8,442 bases of DNA, taken from the NCBI GenBank assembly GCA_016284975.1, contig JAEEPV010000015.1, positions 1 through 8,442 on the forward strand, in the 5' to 3' direction. The translations under genes and the position numbers were made by a program. Shown one piece after another: positions 4,052 through 8,442 of this stretch. The notes under the pieces are model-generated. The model ran no database searches, had not been told where the DNA came from, and saw nothing but the letters and a program-made list of their open reading frames with translations. Numbering within the stretch: the stretch's first letter is position 1; each line of letters begins with the position of its first letter. Source of the stretch: Solobacterium sp. Lineage in GTDB: Bacteria > Bacillota_I > Bacilli_A > Erysipelotrichales > Erysipelotrichaceae.

Positions 4052-6004
4052 ATGGAGAAAAAAGGGCCGTATTATATTACGACAGCGATTGCTTATGCGG
4101 CAGGCAAACCGCATATCGGCAATGTCTATGAGATCGTACTTGCAGATGCGATTGCCCGTCACAAGCGTCTGTGCGGCTATGAAGTCCGTTTCCAGACAGG
4201 TACGGATGAACATGGTCAGAAAGTGGAAGAGCGGGCAAACGCTGCCGGTGTAACACCGAAGCAGTTCGTCGACAATGTGTCGAAAGTTATCCGGGAACAG
4301 TTTGACATCATGAATGTTTCCTACGATAAGTTCATCCGCACAACCGATGAAGATCATGAGAAGCAGGTTCAGAAGATTTTCCGTAAGCTGTATGACAAGG
4401 GTGATATTTACAAAGGAAGCTATGAAGGAAATTACTGCCAGGAGTGTGAAGCGTTCTATACCAAGAGCCAGCTGACCGAAGACGGCAAATGCCCGGTATG
4501 CGGAGGCGATGTCCGTCCGATGCAGGAAGAGACTTATTTCTTCAGAATGTCGAAATACGCGCCGCAGCTGATTCAGTATATTGAAGATCATCCGGAGTTC
4601 ATTCAGCCGGAAAGCCGTAAGAACGAGATGCTGAACAACTTCCTGAAGCCGGGTCTTCAGGATCTGTCCGTCAGCCGTACCAGCTTCAAGTGGGGCATCC
4701 CGGTACCGTTTGATGAAAAGCATGTCATTTATGTCTGGATCGATGCGCTGAGTAACTATATCACCGGTCTTGGATATGATGCCGATGGTAATCATGGAGA
4801 ACTGTATTCGAAATACTGGCCAGCAGATCTGCATCTGATTGGCAAAGATATCGTCCGTTTCCATACCATCTACTGGCCGATCATGTTAATGGCACTGGAT
4901 CAGCCGCTGCCCAAGCAGGTATTCGGTCATCCGTGGCTGCTTACCGGAAGTGACAAGATGTCGAAATCCAAGGGCAATGTCATTTACTCAGATGATCTGG
5001 TCGGAATGTTCGGTGTAGATGCTGTCCGTTTCCTGATGCTGCATGAGATGCCGTTTGCGCAGGATGGTCATATTACCTATGACCTCATGATCGAACGCAT
5101 CAACAGTGATCTGGCAAACAACCTCGGCAATCTGGTCAACCGTACGATTTCCATGCAGAACAAGTATTTCAACGGAACGATTGCCAACCCGGATATCCAC
5201 GAAGAGGTGGATGATGATCTTCAGGCGAAGGCAATGGAGACTGTTCGTCTTGTTGGCGAGAAGATGGATGAGCTGAGAATCGCGGACGCAATTCAGGATA
5301 TTCTTGATCTCTTTGACCGCTGCAACAAATACATTGATGAGACAATGCCCTGGGCACTTGCGAAAGATCCGGACAAGATTTCCCGCCTTGCGACCGTCCT
5401 GTACAACCTGCTGGAAAGCATTCGTATCGGAGCAGTGCTTCTGACACCGTTCCTTCCGGATACAGCAGAGAAGATCCTGAATCAGCTTCAGACCGAACAG
5501 CGTGACTATGACTCACTGTCCGAATTCGGAAAGCTCGAGACCAGAGATCACAGAGTAACAAACGCACCGGAGATCCTCTTCAAGCGTCTGGATGAGAAAG
5601 AAGTTCAGGCAAAGATTGAAGAGATTGAAAAGGCACAGCGTGCCCGCATGATCGAGCAGAAGAAGAAAGAGGAGAAGAAGGGAGAGATCGCAATCGGCGA
5701 TTTCCAGAAGATCGAACTTCGCTCCGGCAAAGTTCTTCGCTGCGAAAGACATCCGGATGCAGAGAAGCTGCTGGTCATGCAGGTAGATCTCGGTGACGGA
5801 GAAGTGCGCCAGATTGTTTCCGGAATTGCCGCAAGCTATACGCCGGGCCAGATGATCGGTAAGAACATTATTCTTGTCGCCAACCTGAAACCGACCAAGA
5901 TCCGCGGTGTGGAAAGCCAGGGAATGCTGCTGGCAGGACAGAACGGAACGGAACTGGTTGTCGCTGAAGTAAATGGTCTGGAACCGGGAACGATCATCAG
6001 CTGA
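4052..6004 (+). CDS. metG: methionyl-tRNA synthetase
   Basis: MetRS joins methionine to initiator and elongator tRNA-Met using ATP, in the cytoplasm. The 650 residues show the class I signatures: HIGN at 21-24 (the HIGH motif) and KMSKS at 302-306. Between them is a zinc knuckle with one pair of ligands, C129-x2-C132 and C147-x2-C150. The helical anticodon-binding domain spans roughly 340-510, with a Trp in ETMPWALAKDP (430-440). A lysine/glutamate-rich linker (about 515-545) leads to a C-terminal EMAP/Trbp-type tRNA-binding domain (547-650), which in this family supports dimerisation and tRNA binding. AGGAGG lies nine bases before the ATG at 4052. Expression is predicted to depend on the Met T-box upstream. 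A strong terminator follows, so it is a single-gene unit. Length and motifs are typical and nothing is missing. Confidence 0.98.
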   Translation: MEKKGPYYITTAIAYAAGKPHIGNVYEIVLADAIARHKRLCGYEVRFQTGTDEHGQKVEERANAAGVTPKQFVDNVSKVIREQFDIMNVSYDKFIRTTDEDHEKQVQKIFRKLYDKGDIYKGSYEGNYCQECEAFYTKSQLTEDGKCPVCGGDVRPMQEETYFFRMSKYAPQLIQYIEDHPEFIQPESRKNEMLNNFLKPGLQDLSVSRTSFKWGIPVPFDEKHVIYVWIDALSNYITGLGYDADGNHGELYSKYWPADLHLIGKDIVRFHTIYWPIMLMALDQPLPKQVFGHPWLLTGSDKMSKSKGNVIYSDDLVGMFGVDAVRFLMLHEMPFAQDGHITYDLMIERINSDLANNLGNLVNRTISMQNKYFNGTIANPDIHEEVDDDLQAKAMETVRLVGEKMDELRIADAIQDILDLFDRCNKYIDETMPWALAKDPDKISRLATVLYNLLESIRIGAVLLTPFLPDTAEKILNQLQTEQRDYDSLSEFGKLETRDHRVTNAPEILFKRLDEKEVQAKIEEIEKAQRARMIEQKKKEEKKGEIAIGDFQKIELRSGKVLRCERHPDAEKLLVMQVDLGDGEVRQIVSGIAASYTPGQMIGKNIILVANLKPTKIRGVESQGMLLAGQNGTELVVAEVNGLEPGTIIS

Positions 6005-6031
6005 TCTGATTCTGAAACGATTTATATACAG

Positions 6032-6061
6032 AGAGAGTCCGAATATCGGATTCTCTTTTTC
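6032..6061 (+). terminator. metG terminator
   Basis: AGAGAGTCCG (6032-6041) pairs with CGGATTCTCT (6047-6056) with one G-U wobble, around the loop AATAT, followed by a five-T run to 6060. It lies 27 bases past the metG stop and implies that mutL has its own promoter. Confidence 0.9.
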
Positions 6062-6099
6062 GTATGACCGGAGGAGGGAATTCTCTTTTCTCCTTGTTG

Positions 6100-6105
6100 T
6101 ATACT
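6100..6105 (+). promoter_or_regulatory. -10 box of mutL close to its start codon
   Basis: TATACT at 6100-6105 is the best -10 match between the metG terminator and mutL, and is preceded by TGTTG. Transcription from it would start near 6112, only two bases before the ATG at 6114. No good -35 is visible. Together with the missing Shine-Dalgarno this points to a leaderless or nearly leaderless mRNA. Confidence 0.35.
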
Positions 6106-6113
6106 TTCTGTAT

Positions 6114-7901
6114 ATGGGAAGAATACAGCAGCTTGATGCGCAGACCGCGAATATGATCGCGGCTGGTGAAGTCGTAGAACGCCCGATGGGTGTGGTAAAG
6201 GAACTGGTGGAAAATGCCATCGATGCCGGAGCAGATCGAATCACGGTATCGGTCGAAGATGGAGGAATTTCCCGTCTTACCGTCAGTGACAACGGATGCG
6301 GAATGGACAGCACCGATGCGGTTAACGCATTTCTTCGTCATGCGACTTCCAAGATTCGTTCTTCCGATGATCTGTGGGATATCGGCACGTTGGGCTTTCG
6401 GGGAGAAGCACTTCCCTCGATTGCCTCTGTCTCAAAACTAACGCTGATCACAAGTGATGGTAACGATAATACGAAAGTAGTCATCGAATACGGCAAAACG
6501 ATATCCGTGTCTTCCTGGCCCTGCAATCAGGGAACAGAGATTACAGTAGAAAATCTGTTTTACCGTACACCAGCCCGTCTCAAGCATCTGCGCAGCAGTG
6601 CATATGAAAACTCTCTGATTCAGGATGTGATCATGAAGTTCGCAATGAGTCATCCGGAGATTGCTTTTCTGTTTGTCTCTTCCGGTAAGGAAGCGTTCCG
6701 CACGAGCGGAAACGGGAATCTGCAGGAAGTGATTTATCAGTGCTGGGGAAGAGAACCCGCAGAACAGGCGATCCCGGTTTCCTTTTCAGACTATGACTAT
6801 CAGGTAGACGGTTATTTAGTTAAGCCTTTTATTACAAGAGCCTCCCGCAACTTCATGCATATCTTTCTGAATGGCCGCATGGTAAAAACCTATCGGCTGT
6901 ATCAGGCGGTAATGGATGGTTATGAAGACTTTATCGTAAAAGGAAGAAAACCGCTTTGTGTGCTGAATATCAGAATGGATCCCCATCTTCTGGATGTGAA
7001 CGTACATCCATCCAAATGGGAAGTGCGCATCTCGAAAGAGAATCAGCTGGAATATCTGCTGCGGGACAATGTACATGATGCACTGAAGAATACGATGCTT
7101 GCCCCGAATATACATACGGCACCGAAAGAACGGTTGTATGAGCAGATTCCGCTGGATACCAACCTTGGATATGTGCCTGCGTTTGCGGGAGAAAAAAAGT
7201 CTGAAAAAGAAGAACCGGTGAGAGCGTTTATTTTGGATTCCATGCCTGCAAAAAAGACACAGCGTCAGGAAGAACCTCGGGAAGTACCGCAGGTCATAGT
7301 GGAAGAAACACCGGCAGAAAGAAAAGAGCGCATCCCACAGATGACGGTCATCGGGCAGCTTCACGAAAAGTTTATTCTCTGTGCCTGTGAAGAAGGGCTG
7401 GCAGTCATTGATCAGCATGCGGCACAGGAGCGGGTTCACTACGAGCAGTTCCGTGCACAGCTGAATGTGAATCCGGTCATGATGGACTGCCTGGTTCCGA
7501 TCACACTGGCAGCCGGAGATGATCTGGTGCGGCGGGTGGATGAGCTGAATGAGGCAGTGAAAGATCTGCATATCACATTTGAGGCGTTTGGCCATGATAC
7601 GCTGCTGGTGCGAAGTGTTCCTTCCTGGATGAAAGATATTGAGGAAGAACCATTCCTGCAGGATGTGCTGGATAACTTCCGAAACGAACGGAAATCTTCG
7701 TATGCAAAGATGGAAAAGAAAAAAATTGCGACCATGGCCTGCCATCACAGCATCCGATTCAACCGGGCACTGACTATGGATGAAATGAGAGAAGTGGTCA
7801 GACAGCTGGATGCGTGTGACAATCCGTATCACTGTCCCCATGGAAGACCGACCTTTGTGATCCTTTCGGAGAAAGAACTGGCCAGGGAGTTTCTGCGATG
7901 A
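6114..7901 (+). CDS. mutL: DNA mismatch repair protein MutL (endonuclease type)
   Basis: MutL links MutS mismatch recognition to strand removal; in species without MutH it nicks the new strand itself. The 595 residues begin with the family's N-terminus (MGRIQQLDAQTANMIAAGE), which fixes the start at 6114; in-frame codons continue upstream to 5973 but lack family resemblance and overlap metG. The GHKL ATPase shows KELVEN (29-34), DNGCG (59-63), GFRGEAL (94-100) and NVHPSK (296-301). A charged linker (about 335-405) leads to the C-terminal domain with the metal-binding endonuclease motif DQHAAQERVHYE (433-444), ACHHSIR (542-548) and CPHGRP (574-579), so nicking activity is expected. There is no Shine-Dalgarno at normal distance; GGAGGAGGG (6070-6078) is 35 bases too early. 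The stop overlaps the miaA start as ATGA. mutS is not next to it; metG is. Confidence 0.97.
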   Translation: MGRIQQLDAQTANMIAAGEVVERPMGVVKELVENAIDAGADRITVSVEDGGISRLTVSDNGCGMDSTDAVNAFLRHATSKIRSSDDLWDIGTLGFRGEALPSIASVSKLTLITSDGNDNTKVVIEYGKTISVSSWPCNQGTEITVENLFYRTPARLKHLRSSAYENSLIQDVIMKFAMSHPEIAFLFVSSGKEAFRTSGNGNLQEVIYQCWGREPAEQAIPVSFSDYDYQVDGYLVKPFITRASRNFMHIFLNGRMVKTYRLYQAVMDGYEDFIVKGRKPLCVLNIRMDPHLLDVNVHPSKWEVRISKENQLEYLLRDNVHDALKNTMLAPNIHTAPKERLYEQIPLDTNLGYVPAFAGEKKSEKEEPVRAFILDSMPAKKTQRQEEPREVPQVIVEETPAERKERIPQMTVIGQLHEKFILCACEEGLAVIDQHAAQERVHYEQFRAQLNVNPVMMDCLVPITLAAGDDLVRRVDELNEAVKDLHITFEAFGHDTLLVRSVPSWMKDIEEEPFLQDVLDNFRNERKSSYAKMEKKKIATMACHHSIRFNRALTMDEMREVVRQLDACDNPYHCPHGRPTFVILSEKELAREFLR

Positions 7902-8442
7902 AGAAAGTACTTGTCATTGCCGGACCTACGGCATCAGGAAAAAGTGATTTTGCCGTACAGGCCGCAAAGATGCTGGACGGGGAAATCATCAGTGGTGACA
8001 GTATTCAGGTCTATCGCGGAATGAATATCGGATCCGGAAAGATACGTGAGGAAGAAATGCAGGGAATCCCGCATCATCTGATCGATATTCTGGATATCAA
8101 ACAACCATACAGTGTGTCCGATTTTCAGACCATGGCAAGGGACCTGATTGAAACCATTGACATGCCGATTATTGCCGGAGGTACCGGGCTTTACCTGAAA
8201 GCATGTTTATATGATTATAGTTTTATAAAAGAAGAAAAACCGGAAGCGGAAGAAACCTATGACGGTATCAGTAATGAGTCGCTATACGAAAGACTTCAGG
8301 AGCTGGATCCGGCAAGCGTTGAAAAAATACATCCGAATAACCGTCAGCGGCTGGTCAGAGCACTGAACATCATTACCTTTACCGGTATGACAAAAAGTGA
8401 TATTGAAGCGGCACAGAAACACGAACCGGTATATGATTTTTA
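7898..8442 (+). CDS. miaA: tRNA dimethylallyltransferase, 5' part
   Basis: MiaA transfers a dimethylallyl group from DMAPP to N6 of A37, next to the anticodon, in tRNAs that read codons beginning with U; MiaB later thiomethylates it. The first 181 residues are present and the gene runs off the window end; family members are usually around 300 residues, so roughly 60 percent is visible. Signatures are the P-loop GPTASGKS (9-16), ISGDSIQVYRGMNIGSGK (31-48), GIPHHLIDI (56-64), AGGTGLYLKA (93-102) and HPNNRQRLVRAL (145-156). The ATG shares four bases with the mutL stop (ATGA), and AGGGAG (7884-7889), eight bases upstream inside mutL, supports this start. Translational coupling with mutL is likely. 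mutL-miaA pairs are common in bacteria. ISGDS where ISADS is more usual is a mild variant. Confidence 0.97.
   Translation, partial: MKKVLVIAGPTASGKSDFAVQAAKMLDGEIISGDSIQVYRGMNIGSGKIREEEMQGIPHHLIDILDIKQPYSVSDFQTMARDLIETIDMPIIAGGTGLYLKACLYDYSFIKEEKPEAEETYDGISNESLYERLQELDPASVEKIHPNNRQRLVRALNIITFTGMTKSDIEAAQKHEPVYDF

Noticed and set aside
3876..4253. Plus-strand open frame starting inside the T-box and overlapping metG in another frame
   Set aside because: The sequence is explained by the conserved T-box structure; no Shine-Dalgarno precedes the frame and it overlaps metG by about 200 bases.
3689..4864. Long minus-strand open frame (391 codons) across the T-box leader and metG
   Set aside because: It opposes metG and its leader, shows no recognisable domain, and would run through the metG promoter and T-box structure.
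5973..6113. Upstream extension of the mutL frame into metG
   Set aside because: MutL proteins begin at the residues encoded from 6114; the extra 47 codons overlap metG and cross the metG terminator.
6816..7841. Long minus-strand open frame (341 codons) inside mutL
   Set aside because: It is antisense to a well-supported mutL, has shadow-like composition and carries no start signals.

Overview
This is an 8.4 kb stretch of bacterial chromosome of ordinary housekeeping type, from a mid-GC Bacillota (Firmicutes) genome. The evidence is the strong purine-rich Shine-Dalgarno sites on most genes, a T-box leader before a tRNA-ligase gene, an endonuclease-type MutL, and DUF1232 and LarC genes. Protein wording (for example the DQHAAQERVHYE motif of MutL) feels like an Erysipelotrichia-type lineage, but that is an impression and not a demonstrated placement. 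No mobile element, CRISPR array, rRNA or tRNA gene was found.

Layout. Positions 1-41 hold the first codons of an unidentified minus-strand gene. Its upstream region (42-190) is rich in dyad symmetry: a perfect 13-bp inverted repeat, two extended -10 promoter candidates and a terminator-like hairpin. Next is a minus-strand DUF1232 protein gene (246-656). A 123-bp divergent spacer separates it from a plus-strand gene (780-2054) for a long coiled-coil protein I do not recognise. After a terminator comes larC (2148-3344), for the nickel-inserting enzyme of nickel-pincer cofactor synthesis. It converges through a shared two-way terminator on a minus-strand cold-shock protein gene (3387-3587). The 464-bp spacer 3588-4051 is fully used: the csp leader and promoter on the minus strand, then promoter, methionine T-box leader and terminator for metG on the plus strand. 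metG (4052-6004) ends in its own terminator. mutL (6114-7901) follows and overlaps miaA by four bases; miaA runs off the end at 8442.

How the genes relate. metG is predicted to be switched on when uncharged tRNA-Met builds up. mutL and miaA form a translationally coupled pair (mismatch repair and tRNA A37 prenylation), an arrangement common in bacteria, but here metG rather than mutS lies upstream. larC has no other lar gene in view.

The points most worth a second look are the inverted-repeat-flanked promoter at 51-138 (possible invertible promoter or RNA switch), the two genes (780 and 6114) that lack a Shine-Dalgarno and have a -10-like box just before the start codon, suggesting leaderless mRNAs, and the unrecognised coiled-coil protein. 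I found no clear sign of an undescribed multi-gene system.
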